DNA of 64,000 nucleotides from contig DAOTUU010000033.1 in assembly GCA_034436555.1 (NCBI GenBank), positions 124,001-188,000 of the forward strand, given 5' to 3'. This document shows, piece by piece, positions 41,691 through 50,949 of the stretch. Both the position numbers and the translations under genes were made by a program. The notes beneath the pieces are model-generated. The model was not told where the DNA came from. It ran no database searches and was given only the letters and a program-made list of their open reading frames with translations. The number at the start of each line of letters is the position of its first letter. Position 1 is the stretch's first letter. This DNA is from JAFMJV01 sp034436555. Its GTDB lineage: Bacteria > Chloroflexota > Limnocylindria > Limnocylindrales > CSP1-4.

Positions 41691-42953
41691 CTACTGCGGC
41701 GGGAGCGTGTCCCAGAAGTCCTGGATGCTCTGCTGGAGCGCCGCCAGGTCCTGGTCGGGGTCGCCCAGGAAGCTCTGGAGGAAGCCCTGCATGCCGTTGG
41801 GGCCCGCGAAGTCGGGGCGGGTGTCACGGTCCAGGAACTGGGCGATGGCGCCGGATGCCGCGATGATCTCCGCGGACTTGGCCTGGAACGGCGTGTACCC
41901 GGAGGTGTCCACGTCGTTCGCCGCGCCGACGCTGTTGGGGCTGACCGCCAGGAAGGCGTTCTGCGCCGCGCCGGTGGAGAGGCACTTCAGGAGCGCCTTG
42001 GCGCCGTCGGGGTTCTTGGGGTTGGCGGCCATCATGAAGCCGTCGATGGGGGCGTCGATGCCCGACTCGGCGTCGAACTCGGTGCCGAGGGCGGGGAACG
42101 CGAAGAAGTCGAGGTTGGCGCGGGTGGCCTCGTCGGCCTGCTCGCCTGCGAAGGTGCCCAGGAAGTACATGCCCGCCTTGCCCGCGATCATGTCCTGCGC
42201 CGCCTCCTGCCAGGTCCGGCCCAGCGCGGCCTGCTGCTGCAGCGGGAGCAGCGTCTTCCAGGCCTCGAACACCTTGGTCACGCGCTCATCGGTCCAGCTC
42301 TCGTTGCCGGCCATCAGGTCCATGTGGAACTGGTAGCCGTTGATGCGCATGTTGAGGATGTCGAACGTGCCCATGGCGGGCCAGCCGTCCTTGTCCGCGA
42401 ACGCCATCGGGACGAGGCCGTCCGCCTGCATCTTGGTGCCGAGCGCCGTGAGCTCCTCGAGGTTGGTGGGGACGGTGTAGCCCTTCTCGTCCCAGATGGC
42501 CTTGTTGTAGATGACCACCCAGGGGTAGTTGTAGAACGGGATGAAGACCTGCTTGCCGTCCGCGGCGGTGGACGCCGCCTTGAACGCCGGGTTGTAGTTG
42601 GACTCGATCTCCGCCCACACGTCGCTCACGTCGCCGACGAGGCCCTGCGAGGCGAAGAACTTGGCGCGATAGCCCGCGAACCAGGTGAACACGTCGTCCG
42701 GACCGCCCTGCAGATAGGAGCTGATCTGGTCCTGGAAGGTGCCGTGGTCGACCGTGTTGACGGTGTACGTGTCGCCGGTCACGCCCGCGCAGTAGTCCAG
42801 CGCCGCCTGGAACGCGGCCTTGGGGACCTCGTCCGAGTAGTTGGATCCGACCGTCACGTCACCGGCCGCCACGCCCGCGGCGCTGGTGGCGAGCGCGGCG
42901 ACGGCGAGACCGGTCACGGCCACCGACGTGCGTGCGAAGTTGCGGAACGTCAT
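41691..42953 (-). CDS. Sugar ABC transporter substrate-binding protein (family 1)
   Basis: An exported solute-binding protein of about 420 residues. The signal peptide (RTSVAVTGLAVAALATSAAG) has an AxA-type end and no lipobox cysteine. That is unusual for a likely monoderm, where such proteins are normally lipid-anchored. Features of SBP family 1 are VFTWFAGYRAKFFASQG, PWVVIYNKAIWDEKG and GMYFLGTF. ATG 42953 is preceded by GGAGGAGGGG. It is the first gene of the transporter operon, controlled from the promoter at 43015-43044. The ligand is unknown; neighbours point to galactose- and glycerol-containing compounds. Confidence 0.92.
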   Translation of the reverse strand: MTFRNFARTSVAVTGLAVAALATSAAGVAAGDVTVGSNYSDEVPKAAFQAALDYCAGVTGDTYTVNTVDHGTFQDQISSYLQGGPDDVFTWFAGYRAKFFASQGLVGDVSDVWAEIESNYNPAFKAASTAADGKQVFIPFYNYPWVVIYNKAIWDEKGYTVPTNLEELTALGTKMQADGLVPMAFADKDGWPAMGTFDILNMRINGYQFHMDLMAGNESWTDERVTKVFEAWKTLLPLQQQAALGRTWQEAAQDMIAGKAGMYFLGTFAGEQADEATRANLDFFAFPALGTEFDAESGIDAPIDGFMMAANPKNPDGAKALLKCLSTGAAQNAFLAVSPNSVGAANDVDTSGYTPFQAKSAEIIAASGAIAQFLDRDTRPDFAGPNGMQGFLQSFLGDPDQDLAALQQSIQDFWDTLPPQ

Positions 42954-43007
42954 GTCCCCTCCTCCAGATGCTGCGGGCCAGGCGGCCCGAACAGAAACCA
43001 ACAGGTT

Positions 43008-43022
43008 CACACGGATTGTGTG
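43008..43022. promoter_or_regulatory. Inverted repeat over the transporter -10 box
   Basis: CACAC, five bases, then GTGTG: a perfect 5-bp inverted repeat covering the -10 box of the transporter promoter. It is a candidate operator, perhaps for the divergent DeoR-family regulator. Confidence 0.4.
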
Positions 43023-43044
43023 CCCGGACACGGGCCCGTGTCAA
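43015..43044 (-). promoter_or_regulatory. Promoter of the sugar transporter operon
   Basis: On the minus strand a perfect -35 TTGACA (43044-43039) and CACAAT (43020-43015) are 18 bp apart. The start of transcription would fall near 43007, leaving a leader of about 54 nt with a strong ribosome-binding site. It is the best sigma-70-like promoter in the window. Confidence 0.65.
43027..43042. promoter_or_regulatory. Perfect 16-bp palindrome overlapping the transporter -35
   Basis: GACACGGGCCCGTGTC is a perfect palindrome that shares bases with the -35 box and lies in the spacer. Its position suits a repressor operator, such as for a LacI- or DeoR-type protein. Confidence 0.5.
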
Positions 43045-43095
43045 GCCGCGATCGCGCGGTGGCACCGGGGACGGGCATCAGATCGTGTGATTGCG

Positions 43096-43124
43096 TTGAC
43101 TTTCGCGTGGTGGTGAGGGACACT
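43096..43124 (+). promoter_or_regulatory. Candidate promoter of the DeoR-galT-glpD-glpK operon
   Basis: TTGACT at 43096-43101 and GACACT at 43119-43124 are 17 bp apart. The -35 is good and the -10 weak. The GTG start of the regulator lies about 48 nt downstream of the -10. Confidence 0.4.
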
Positions 43125-43172
43125 GGGAACGGTACCACCCGGAGGTGACCGCACAAGGAGCGATGGAACACC

Positions 43173-44006
43173 GTGCTGGCTCGTCAGCGACATGCCTACA
43201 TCCTCGATCGAGTCCGATCGGACGGCGGGGTCCGGGTGGCCGACCTGGTGCGCGAGCTGGGGGTGTCGGACATGACCGTCCGGCGCGACCTGGAGCTGCT
43301 CCAGGAGCAGGGGCTGCTGGAGAAGGTGCACGGCGGCGCCACGGCGGTGGAGCAGAGCGCCCTGTTCGAGCCGGGGTTCTCGGCCAAGTCGGAGCTCCAG
43401 CGTGACGCCAAGGAGTCCATCGCCGCGGCGGCGGCGCGACTGGTGGAGCCGGGCCACGCCATCGCGATCTCGGCGGGGACCACCACCTATGCCGTCGCGC
43501 GCCGGCTGCTGGAGGTCCCCCGCCTGACCGTGGTGACCAACTCCGTGCCCGTGGCGGACGTGCTGTACCACGGCGGTCGGGCGGACCAGACGGTGATCCT
43601 GACGGGCGGCGCGCGCACGCCGTCGGACGCGCTCGTCGGCCCGTTCGCGGTGGCCGCGCTGCGCACCGTCAACGTGGATCTGGTGATCATGGGCGTGCAT
43701 GGCATGGATCCCCACGCCGGATACACGACGCCCAACATGCAGGAGGCGGAGACGGACCGCGCGATGGTGGATGCCGGGCGCAGGCTGATCGTCGTGGCTG
43801 ACCACAGCAAATGGGGCGTCATCGGCATCAGCTCCATCGCGCGCCTGTCCCAGGCGGACATGCTCATCACCGACGATGGCCTGGAGGCCGCGGCCCGGGA
43901 GACCCTGGCGGCGCAGGTGCGGGAACTCGTCGCGGTGCCTGCCGACCAGCCCGCGCATGACGCCGGTCAGGCCGCTCCGTTGGCGGCCATGGGGTCCGCC
44001 CGATGA
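43173..44006 (+). CDS. DeoR-family transcriptional regulator
   Basis: A 277-residue repressor. The N-terminal winged helix-turn-helix (about 18-58) reads VRVADLVRELGVSDMTVRRD then LELLQEQGLLEKVHGGA, the DeoR signature. The C-terminal DeoRC sugar-phosphate sensor has AISAGTTTYAVARRL, VVTNSVPVADVL and the late VVADHSKWG. The GTG start at 43173 has AGGAG about 12 nt upstream, rather far. The gene is divergent from the transporter operon and its stop overlaps the galT start (ATGA). It probably controls both directions in response to a phosphorylated sugar or glycerol phosphate. Confidence 0.92.
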   Translation: MLARQRHAYILDRVRSDGGVRVADLVRELGVSDMTVRRDLELLQEQGLLEKVHGGATAVEQSALFEPGFSAKSELQRDAKESIAAAAARLVEPGHAIAISAGTTTYAVARRLLEVPRLTVVTNSVPVADVLYHGGRADQTVILTGGARTPSDALVGPFAVAALRTVNVDLVIMGVHGMDPHAGYTTPNMQEAETDRAMVDAGRRLIVVADHSKWGVIGISSIARLSQADMLITDDGLEAAARETLAAQVRELVAVPADQPAHDAGQAAPLAAMGSAR

Positions 44007-45025
44007 GCCTGGAGAACCTGTCCGGCGATCCCCACCGACGCCACGACCCATTGCGCGATGAATGGGTGCTGGTGTCCGCGGGCCGCACGAACCGCCCCTG
44101 GCTGGGGCGTCGAGAGTCCGTCGCGCCCGTCTCGCGTCCCGCCTATGACCCGGGCTGCTACCTGTGTCCCGGCAACGCGCGGGTGACCGGCGCGGTCAAT
44201 CCGACCTACGATGCGACATACGTGTTCACCAACGACTTCGCCGCGCTCCGCCCGGACACGCCGCTCTCGGGGTGGCGGGACGGCCTGCTGCGCGCGGAGG
44301 GAGAGCAGGGCACCAGCCGCGTCCTGTGCTTCTCGCCCCGTCATGACCTGACGCTATCGGACATGCACCCCGCGGACGTCCGCCGGGTCGTGGACGTGTG
44401 GGCCGACCAGACCGACGAGCTCGGTGCGCGCTACCGGTGGATCCAGGTGTTCGAGAACCGCGGGGCGGAGATGGGCGCCTCCAATCCTCATCCCCACGGC
44501 CAGATCTGGGCCGGCAGCGCGCTGCCGGTGGGTCCCGCCCGCGAGGACGCGACCCAGCGCCGCCATCATGCGACGACGGGCCGGCGGATGCTCCTGGACA
44601 TCGCGGCACAGGAGGCGGACGGGCCGCGGGTGGTGGAGCGGCTGGAGGCCTGGCTGGCGATCGTGCCGTTCTGGGCGGTCTGGCCGTTCGAGGTCCTGCT
44701 GCTGCCGCGGCTGCCCGTGAGCCGGCTGGTGGACCTCGACGATCGGGCGCGCGACGAGCTGGTGCTCGCGCTCCAGCGCCTGATGACCCGCTACGACCTG
44801 CTGTTCGACCGGCCGTTCCCGTTCTCGTTCGGATGGCACCAGGCGCCGTTCGGAGGCGGGGACATCGATCACTGGCAGCTGCACGCGCACTTCTTCCCGC
44901 CCCTGCTGGAGGCGGAGAAGCGGAAGTTCATGGTGGGCTACGAGCTGCTCTCCGAGGCACAGCGCGACATCACCGCGGAGGACGCCGCGGAGCGCCTGCG
45001 GGCCGTGAGTCCGGCCGTCCGATGA
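44003..45025 (+). CDS. galT: Galactose-1-phosphate uridylyltransferase
   Basis: HIT-superfamily enzyme of 340 residues exchanging UMP between UDP-glucose and galactose 1-phosphate. The nucleophile histidine lies in SNPHPHGQIW. A zinc pair CYLCPGN is near residue 53. The substrate blocks DEWVLVSAGRTNRPW and GWHQAPFGGGD are present, as is HWQLHAHFFPPLL late in the chain. The ATG overlaps the regulator stop and its own stop overlaps the glpD ATG (45022-45025). With galK it forms the core of the Leloir pathway. Confidence 0.95.
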   Translation: MSLENLSGDPHRRHDPLRDEWVLVSAGRTNRPWLGRRESVAPVSRPAYDPGCYLCPGNARVTGAVNPTYDATYVFTNDFAALRPDTPLSGWRDGLLRAEGEQGTSRVLCFSPRHDLTLSDMHPADVRRVVDVWADQTDELGARYRWIQVFENRGAEMGASNPHPHGQIWAGSALPVGPAREDATQRRHHATTGRRMLLDIAAQEADGPRVVERLEAWLAIVPFWAVWPFEVLLLPRLPVSRLVDLDDRARDELVLALQRLMTRYDLLFDRPFPFSFGWHQAPFGGGDIDHWQLHAHFFPPLLEAEKRKFMVGYELLSEAQRDITAEDAAERLRAVSPAVR

Positions 45026-46641
45026 CCCCCGACGAGCGGCGCGCCGCAGACCTGGTCCGGCTCGCCGACGATCGCTGGGACCTGCTCGTGGTGGGCGGCG
45101 GGATCGTGGGCGTCGGCGCGCTGCTGGACGCGGCCTCGCGGGGTCTCCGGGCGGCGCTCGTGGAGCAGGACGACCTCGCGGTCGGCACGTCGTCCCGCTC
45201 CTCGCGTCTCATCCATGGCGGGCTGCGCTACCTGGAGCACTACCAGTTCCACCTCGTCCGCGAGGCGCTGCGGGAACGGTCTCGGCTGCTGCGGCTCGCG
45301 CCGCACCTGGTGACGCTCGCGCCGTTCCTGTTCCCGGTCTATGGCCTGCCGCTGGTCCACCGGGCGTTCTACGGCGCGGGCCTGACGCTCTATGACCTGC
45401 TCGGCGCGGCGCGCGATGGCGGCCGGTCGCGCCACCTGGGCGTCGGCGCCGTGGCCCGTCTCGCCCCGATGATCCGACGACGGGGCCTGCGCGGCGGCAT
45501 CGTCTATCACGACGGCGTGGAGGATGACGCGCGCCTCGTCCTGGCGGTCGCGCGGACCGCCATCGGCCGGGGTGCGCTGTTGGCCACCCGGACGCGCGCG
45601 ACCGGTCGACTGCGGGATGCGGCCGGGCGGATGGTCGGCATCACGGCGGAGGATCGCGAGTCCGGTCAGACGCTGGAGGTCCGGGCCGCGGCGGTCATCG
45701 ACGCCACGGGCGTGTGGGCGGGACGCGGCGATGCGCCCCTGGGGGGCACCGACATGCCGCTCGTGCCCAGCCGGGGCACGCACCTGGTGGTGCCGCGGAC
45801 GCGCATCCCGGTGGAGAGCGCGGTCACGCTGCGCGTGCCCGGCAAGGTCCTGTTCATGATCCCGTGGCCCGGGGCCTGGCTCATCGGCACCACGGACCTG
45901 CCGGACGCCGGACCGTCCGACCGCCCCTCCCCCACGGACCCGGAGGTCCAGCAGATCCTCGACGCGGTCAACGGGACGCTCGCGGTGGACCTCGTCCGAG
46001 ACGACGTGGTGGGTGCCTACACCGGCCTGCGACCGCTCGTGGGCACACCCGGCGAAGGCGGCACGGTCGCGGTCAGTCGGGAGCACAGAGTGCACCGCGG
46101 GGACGACGGCCTGACGCGCGTGTCCGGGGGCAAGTACACCACGTACCGGGTGATGGCGGAGGACGCCGTGGATGTGGCGGTCGGTGGGGATGGTCGCGCC
46201 GCATCGGGGACCGCGGATCTGGCACTGGTCGGCGCCGCGCCCCGGGAGGCGCTGGGCCGCCTGTCCGACCGGCTCGCCCGGGAGACCGGGCTGTCCCGCG
46301 AGGTCACCCGGCAGCTGGTCGACCGACATGGCACCGAGGCGGAGGCGGTGGTCGCGCTGGGCCGCAGGCTGGACCTGCTGCGACCCCTGGCCCCGACCAT
46401 CCCCCAGCTGGAGGCGGAGGTCGCCTGGGCGGCGGACCAGGAGCTGGCACGGTCGCTCGACGACATCCTGTCGCGGCGGATGCGCCTCTCCATGCTGCTG
46501 CCCGACCGGGGCGCCGCGATCGCGGCGCGCGTGGACGCGATCGCGGGCGGCGTGCTGGGCTGGGACCCGGCGGGCGCGGACGGGCGCGTGGCCGCGTACC
46601 TGGCCGGCGCCCGCCGCGAGTACGACCTGCCGGCCCACTGA
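45022..46641 (+). CDS. glpD: FAD-dependent glycerol-3-phosphate dehydrogenase
   Basis: Flavoprotein of about 539 residues that oxidises glycerol 3-phosphate to dihydroxyacetone phosphate at the membrane. The FAD-binding Rossmann motif is LLVVGGGIVGVGALLDAASR near residue 22, then TSSRSSRLIHGGLRYLEH. Other family blocks are VSGGKYTTYRVMAEDAVD and TGLRPLVG. The C-terminal DAO_C domain is present. It is coupled to galT by a 4-nt overlap, and glpK follows after 28 nt. Confidence 0.93.
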   Translation: MTPDERRAADLVRLADDRWDLLVVGGGIVGVGALLDAASRGLRAALVEQDDLAVGTSSRSSRLIHGGLRYLEHYQFHLVREALRERSRLLRLAPHLVTLAPFLFPVYGLPLVHRAFYGAGLTLYDLLGAARDGGRSRHLGVGAVARLAPMIRRRGLRGGIVYHDGVEDDARLVLAVARTAIGRGALLATRTRATGRLRDAAGRMVGITAEDRESGQTLEVRAAAVIDATGVWAGRGDAPLGGTDMPLVPSRGTHLVVPRTRIPVESAVTLRVPGKVLFMIPWPGAWLIGTTDLPDAGPSDRPSPTDPEVQQILDAVNGTLAVDLVRDDVVGAYTGLRPLVGTPGEGGTVAVSREHRVHRGDDGLTRVSGGKYTTYRVMAEDAVDVAVGGDGRAASGTADLALVGAAPREALGRLSDRLARETGLSREVTRQLVDRHGTEAEAVVALGRRLDLLRPLAPTIPQLEAEVAWAADQELARSLDDILSRRMRLSMLLPDRGAAIAARVDAIAGGVLGWDPAGADGRVAAYLAGARREYDLPAH

Positions 46642-46669
46642 CCGGCGCGAACCCGGAGGCGCAGATCCC

Positions 46670-48181
46670 GTGACCGAGCGGCTCATCCTCGCCCTGGACC
46701 AGGGCACGACCTCCTCGCGCGCCATCCTGTTCGACCGTGCCGGCCGGCCCGTGGCCGGCGCGCAGCGCGAGTTCCCGCAGCGCTTCCCCGCGCCCGGCCT
46801 CGTGGAGCACGACCCGGAGGACATCTGGTCCAGCCAGCTCGCCGTCGCGCGGGATGCGATGGGTCGGGCGGGCGTCGATGCGCGCGGGGTCGCGGCCATC
46901 GGCCTCACGAACCAGCGCGAGACGACCATCGTCTGGGACCGCTCCACGGGGGTGCCCATCGGCCCGGCGATCGTGTGGCAGAGCCGGGTCACGGCGCCCC
47001 GCTGCGAGGCGCTCCGCGCGGCCGGGCACGAGCCGCTCGTCCGCTCCCGAACCGGACTGCCGCTCGACGCCTACTTCTCCGGGCCCAAGATCGGCCACCT
47101 GCTGGACTCGATCCCGGGGGCGCGCGACCGCGCCCTCGCGGGCGAGCTCGCGTTCGGGACGGTGGACACGTTCCTGCTGTGGCGCCTGACCGGTGGCCGG
47201 GTCCACGCGACCGACGTGTCCAACGCGAGCCGCACGCTCCTGATGGACCTCGCGACGCTCGCCTGGGACCCCCAGCTGTGCGCGATCATGGGGGTGCCGA
47301 TGGCGCTCCTGCCGGCGATCCGCGCCTCTTCGGAGGTGCTGGGCGAGACCGAGGCCTCGCTGTTCGGGGCACCCATCCCGATCGCGGGGGTCGCGGGCGA
47401 CCAGCAGGCGGCGATGTTCGGCCAGGCATGCCATGCGCCGGGCGACGCGAAGAACACCTACGGCACGGGCGCGTTCATGCTGCTCCACACGGGCGATCGG
47501 CCGGTGGCGTCGGGCGCCGGCCTGCTGTCGACGGTCCTGTGGCGCCTGTCCCCGGACGGGCCCGCGGCGTACGCCCTCGAGGGTTCGGTGTTCATCGCGG
47601 GCGCCGCGGTCCAGTGGCTGCGCGATGGTCTGGGGGCCATCTCCGAGGCGGCGCAGGTCGAGCGCCTCGCGGCGACCGCGTCGCGGGACGACGGCGTCTA
47701 CCTCGTGCCCGCGTTCGTGGGCCTGGGTGCTCCGCACTGGGACCCGGACGCGCGCGGCCTGCTCATCGGACTCACCCGCGGCACGGGCGTGGCGGAGGTG
47801 GCCCGCGCCACGCTCGACTCGATGGCGTACCAGGTCCGGGACGTGCTCGATGCGATGGAGGCGGATGCCGGGGCGCCGCTCGACCGCCTGCGGGTGGACG
47901 GCGGTGCCGCGGTCAACGACGACCTGCTCCAGTTCCAGGCGGACCTGCTGGGCGTGCCCGTGGAGCGCCCGGTGGTGACCGAGACGACGGCGCTCGGAGC
48001 CGCCTTCCTGGCGGGTCTCGCCGTGGGCCAGTGGTCCGGGCTGGACGAGGTGGCCGCGACCTGGACGCTCGGCCGACGATTCGAGCCTGCCATGGACGCC
48101 GCGACGCGCGCACGGCTGCTGCGCGGCTGGCGGGAGGCCGTGGCCAGGTCGCGCGGATGGGCGGGCGTCCTGCGGGGCTGA
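46670..48181 (+). CDS. glpK: Glycerol kinase
   Basis: FGGY-family kinase of 503 residues, the standard GlpK length. The N-terminal ATP-binding signature is LDQGTTSSRAILFDRAG, and the glycerol-site blocks TNQRETTIVWDR and RTGLPLDAYFSGPK are intact. GVAGDQQAAMFGQAC and VPAFVGLGAPHWDPDARG are FGGY signatures. The GTG start at 46670 has GGAGG about 10 nt upstream. It makes glycerol 3-phosphate for GlpD. No glpF facilitator is nearby, so glycerol may arrive as part of a larger compound through the ABC transporter. Confidence 0.96.
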   Translation: MTERLILALDQGTTSSRAILFDRAGRPVAGAQREFPQRFPAPGLVEHDPEDIWSSQLAVARDAMGRAGVDARGVAAIGLTNQRETTIVWDRSTGVPIGPAIVWQSRVTAPRCEALRAAGHEPLVRSRTGLPLDAYFSGPKIGHLLDSIPGARDRALAGELAFGTVDTFLLWRLTGGRVHATDVSNASRTLLMDLATLAWDPQLCAIMGVPMALLPAIRASSEVLGETEASLFGAPIPIAGVAGDQQAAMFGQACHAPGDAKNTYGTGAFMLLHTGDRPVASGAGLLSTVLWRLSPDGPAAYALEGSVFIAGAAVQWLRDGLGAISEAAQVERLAATASRDDGVYLVPAFVGLGAPHWDPDARGLLIGLTRGTGVAEVARATLDSMAYQVRDVLDAMEADAGAPLDRLRVDGGAAVNDDLLQFQADLLGVPVERPVVTETTALGAAFLAGLAVGQWSGLDEVAATWTLGRRFEPAMDAATRARLLRGWREAVARSRGWAGVLRG

Positions 48182-48205
48182 CTCCGGCGCTGCGGGGCTG
48201 ACTCC
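48170..48205. repeat. 16-bp direct repeat across the glpK stop
   Basis: CTGCGGGGCTGACTCC occurs at 48170-48185 and again at 48190-48205. The first copy contains the glpK stop codon. The second copy can form a short CGGGG/CCCCG hairpin that might act as a weak terminator between the convergent genes. Confidence 0.8.
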
Positions 48206-48208
48206 CCG

Positions 48209-49936
48209 TCAGGCGTCGAAGGACGGGTCGCGCCAGGCGACCATCCCGTCCACGAGCGTGGCCAGCGGTCGGCAGCGCTCGAGCGGCCCGCCCGGAGTCG
48301 GCGGCGCATCCACGACGGAGGCATCCACCACGATCAGGTCCGCCCGCGCTCCCAGGTCCAGGTGGCCCTCGTCGACCACGCCGAGCGATGCCGCGGGTCC
48401 TCGCGTCGCCGCTCGGAGCGCTTCCCAAACCTCGATGGCCTGCTCCGGATGGAACGGACCCTGTGCCTCGGGCCAGAGCCCACCCCTGCGGGTGACGGCG
48501 GCCGCGATGCCCGGCCACGGGTCGGCGGACTCCACGGGCGCATCGGTGCCGAACGCGAGCAGCGCCCCGGCGTCGCGGAGCGAGCGGAGGGGGAACGCGC
48601 GCGCGGTGCGCGCTCCCCAGGCGGCGCGCGCGGGGCCCGCGTCGCCCAGCAGGTGACAGGGCTGCACGGAGGCGACGATGCCGTGCTCGGCGAACCGCGA
48701 CAGGTCCGCCGCGTGGATGAGCTGCGCGTGCTCGATGCGATGACGGGCCCGGCCCACGGGCGGCAGCCTTGCGAGCACGTCCAGGTCCAGTCGGACCGCC
48801 GCATCCCCGATGCCGTGGATCTGCACCGCGATGCCGCCGGCCGCCGCGCGGGTCGCCGCCGCGAGGAGCGCCTCCGGGGAGCGCAGGAGCATGCCCCGCG
48901 GTCCGCCCACGGGCGGACCCGCCGGGTCGTCCGCCTCGTACGGGGAGAGGAGCGCCGCGCTGCGCGATCCGAGGGCGCCGTCCGCGAACAGCTTGAGCCA
49001 GCCGTCGCGGTAGCGAGCGGCGATGCTCGCCTGGTCGGATCCCCGGTCGTCGGCGGCGTCGCGCGTCCGCGCCGCAAGGCCGCGCCCGGTCCGGAAGCCA
49101 GTCGCGAGCGCCACGGACAGCTGTTCCTCGCGGACGGAGGCGACCACCCGCAGGGGCAGCCGCCCCGCGGCGGCCAGCGACCGATACAGCGAGGGACCCC
49201 GGCGCAGTCCGGGGTCGGAGACGACCTCGCCGGGATCATGGGCGCCCACGACCCCGAGACGTGCGAGCTCGGCGGCGTACACCGTCATGTCGGCCGCCAG
49301 CCGTGTCGCGTCGGGCGGTGGGATGACGCGGTCCACCATCGTGGCGGCGGCCTCGAACAGCATCCCGTCCGGCTCACCATCGGCGCTGCGCCCGATCCGG
49401 CCACCCGGCGGGTCGCCGGTCGAGCGATCGATGCCTGCGGCCGAGAGAGCCGCTGGGCTGATCCAGCGTGCGTGGTGGTCATGGCTCCACAGCGCCGCGC
49501 GACGACCGGGCGCATGTGCCTCGAGATCCGCGGCCGTGGGCCATCCGCCGAGCCGGTCGAGCGACCAGCCGTGACCCAGCAGCCAGCCGGAGCGATCGCC
49601 GGACGCGTCCAGACCGGCGTGCGCCCGTCCGATCGCGGCGAGGGTCGCGGCGCGACCGGAGACCCCCGACAGGTCCGGCTGGCGCGCCGCGATCGCGGCG
49701 CTCGCGAGGTGCAGGTGCGCATCGACGATGCCCGGCAGCGCCACGCGTCCCGCCCCCAGCCGCCAGGTCTGCGTGCCCGGCCCTCGAAGGTGGCGCAGGT
49801 CCGCCTCGGCACCGCTCGCCAGCACCCGCCCGTGGCGGATCGCGATGCCGTCCACCCAGGCCGGACCGGAGGCGCCCGCCAGGGTCGCGACCCGCCCCAG
49901 CAGCAGCAGCCGCGCCGGGCCGCCGCGGACGGTCAC
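48209..49936 (-). CDS. Amidohydrolase family 3 (YtcJ-like) protein
   Basis: Metal-dependent hydrolase of 575 residues. Metal-ligand motifs are in order: HLH in LPGIVDAHLHLAS, KLFADGALGSRSAALLSPY, IHGIGDAAV, RIEHAQLI and the final Asp in AFGTDAPVES. The beta-sandwich halves at the two ends (WVDGIAIRHGRVLASG; LGARADLIVVDASV) complete the fold. The substrate of YtcJ-like enzymes is generally unknown. The start is a GTG- or ATG-type codon at 49936, 16 nt after the asparaginase stop. It is the last gene of the tldD operon. Confidence 0.88.
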   Translation of the reverse strand: MTVRGGPARLLLLGRVATLAGASGPAWVDGIAIRHGRVLASGAEADLRHLRGPGTQTWRLGAGRVALPGIVDAHLHLASAAIAARQPDLSGVSGRAATLAAIGRAHAGLDASGDRSGWLLGHGWSLDRLGGWPTAADLEAHAPGRRAALWSHDHHARWISPAALSAAGIDRSTGDPPGGRIGRSADGEPDGMLFEAAATMVDRVIPPPDATRLAADMTVYAAELARLGVVGAHDPGEVVSDPGLRRGPSLYRSLAAAGRLPLRVVASVREEQLSVALATGFRTGRGLAARTRDAADDRGSDQASIAARYRDGWLKLFADGALGSRSAALLSPYEADDPAGPPVGGPRGMLLRSPEALLAAATRAAAGGIAVQIHGIGDAAVRLDLDVLARLPPVGRARHRIEHAQLIHAADLSRFAEHGIVASVQPCHLLGDAGPARAAWGARTARAFPLRSLRDAGALLAFGTDAPVESADPWPGIAAAVTRRGGLWPEAQGPFHPEQAIEVWEALRAATRGPAASLGVVDEGHLDLGARADLIVVDASVVDAPPTPGGPLERCRPLATLVDGMVAWRDPSFDA

Positions 49937-49952
49937 GGATCCCTGCCGCCGG

Positions 49953-50939
49953 TCACGGGTCGGCGAACAGCGCCCGGAGGGCCTGCCGGTCGAGGCCCGC
50001 GCCGAGGCCCAGCGCCAGCGCGATGCGGGCCTTCACCGGGGTCAGGAAGCCGGACGGGATGGCGCCCGCCGCCAGCCAGCGCGCGCCCCCACCGGGGAAC
50101 CCGTACGTCGGCGCGACGCGACCCGCGGACGCGCGCGAGGCGAGCACCACGGGGATCCCCCGGGCCATCGCCTCCTCGGCGGCGACCAGCAGGTCCGGAT
50201 GCGTGTTGCCCGCGCCGGTCGCCGCCACGACCACGCCGCGCACACCGCCCGCGATCGCCCAGCGGAGCGGCGCGCCGTCGGACGCGACCGTCGCGGTGAC
50301 GATCGCGATGGGCTCCGCGGCGGCGTCCGGGGGGACCGGGAGCAGGCGCCGACCGGTCCGCCGCCTGCCGACCACCACGCCGCCACCGTCCACCGTGCCG
50401 AGCGGCCCGAGGTTGCGCGCCTGGAACGTGTCGTAGGCGCTGGTGTGGGTCTTCGTGGCGTCGTCGGCGGGCAGCACCAGCCCGCCCATCACCACGAGCG
50501 TCCCCTGGTCGCGCAGCGCTGATGACGCGGCCGCCACCACGGCGTCGCGAAGGTTGGCGGGACCCTCGTATCCCGGGTCGGCGGCGCCGCGCATCGCGCC
50601 CACGACCACGACCGGGACCGGACCGCCCACGAGCAGGTCGAGCGCGAACGCGGTCTCCTCGATGACGTCGGTTCCCTGGACCACCACGACGCCGGCGCAC
50701 CCGTCGGCGATGCGCTCGCGGACCACCCGGGCGATGTCCAGGATCTGGGCGAAGGTGAGATGGCTGGCGGGCACGAGACCCCAGTCCACGGGCTCCAGGT
50801 CCGCCGATGCCCCCAGGCCCGGTGCGCGCGCCAGGATCGCCGCTCCATCGAGCGCGGGCACGGCCGCCCCGGTCGCCGGGTCGGGCAGCATGCTGATGGT
50901 GCCGCCCGTGAACACGATCGCGATCCGGGGGCGGCTCAT
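49953..50939 (-). CDS. Type I/II L-asparaginase
   Basis: About 328 residues of the asparaginase/glutaminase fold. The first catalytic threonine lies in IVFTGGTISM and the second triad in VVVQGTDVIEETAF. The VVVVGAMRGAADPGYEGPANL block follows. No signal peptide is present, so the enzyme is cytoplasmic. ATG 50939 begins the conserved strand MSRPRIAIVFTGG. Longer upstream reading lacks similarity. It lies 10 nt after the MFS gene within the tldD operon, and may hydrolyse asparagine or related amides released from peptides. Confidence 0.93.
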   Translation of the reverse strand: MSRPRIAIVFTGGTISMLPDPATGAAVPALDGAAILARAPGLGASADLEPVDWGLVPASHLTFAQILDIARVVRERIADGCAGVVVVQGTDVIEETAFALDLLVGGPVPVVVVGAMRGAADPGYEGPANLRDAVVAAASSALRDQGTLVVMGGLVLPADDATKTHTSAYDTFQARNLGPLGTVDGGGVVVGRRRTGRRLLPVPPDAAAEPIAIVTATVASDGAPLRWAIAGGVRGVVVAATGAGNTHPDLLVAAEEAMARGIPVVLASRASAGRVAPTYGFPGGGARWLAAGAIPSGFLTPVKARIALALGLGAGLDRQALRALFADP

Positions 50940-50949
50940 GGCGTGCCGG

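Noticed and set aside
44938..46992. 684-residue minus-strand frame antisense to glpD/glpK
   Set aside because: No motifs, and both plus-strand genes have complete FAD and FGGY signatures. It is a high-GC shadow frame.
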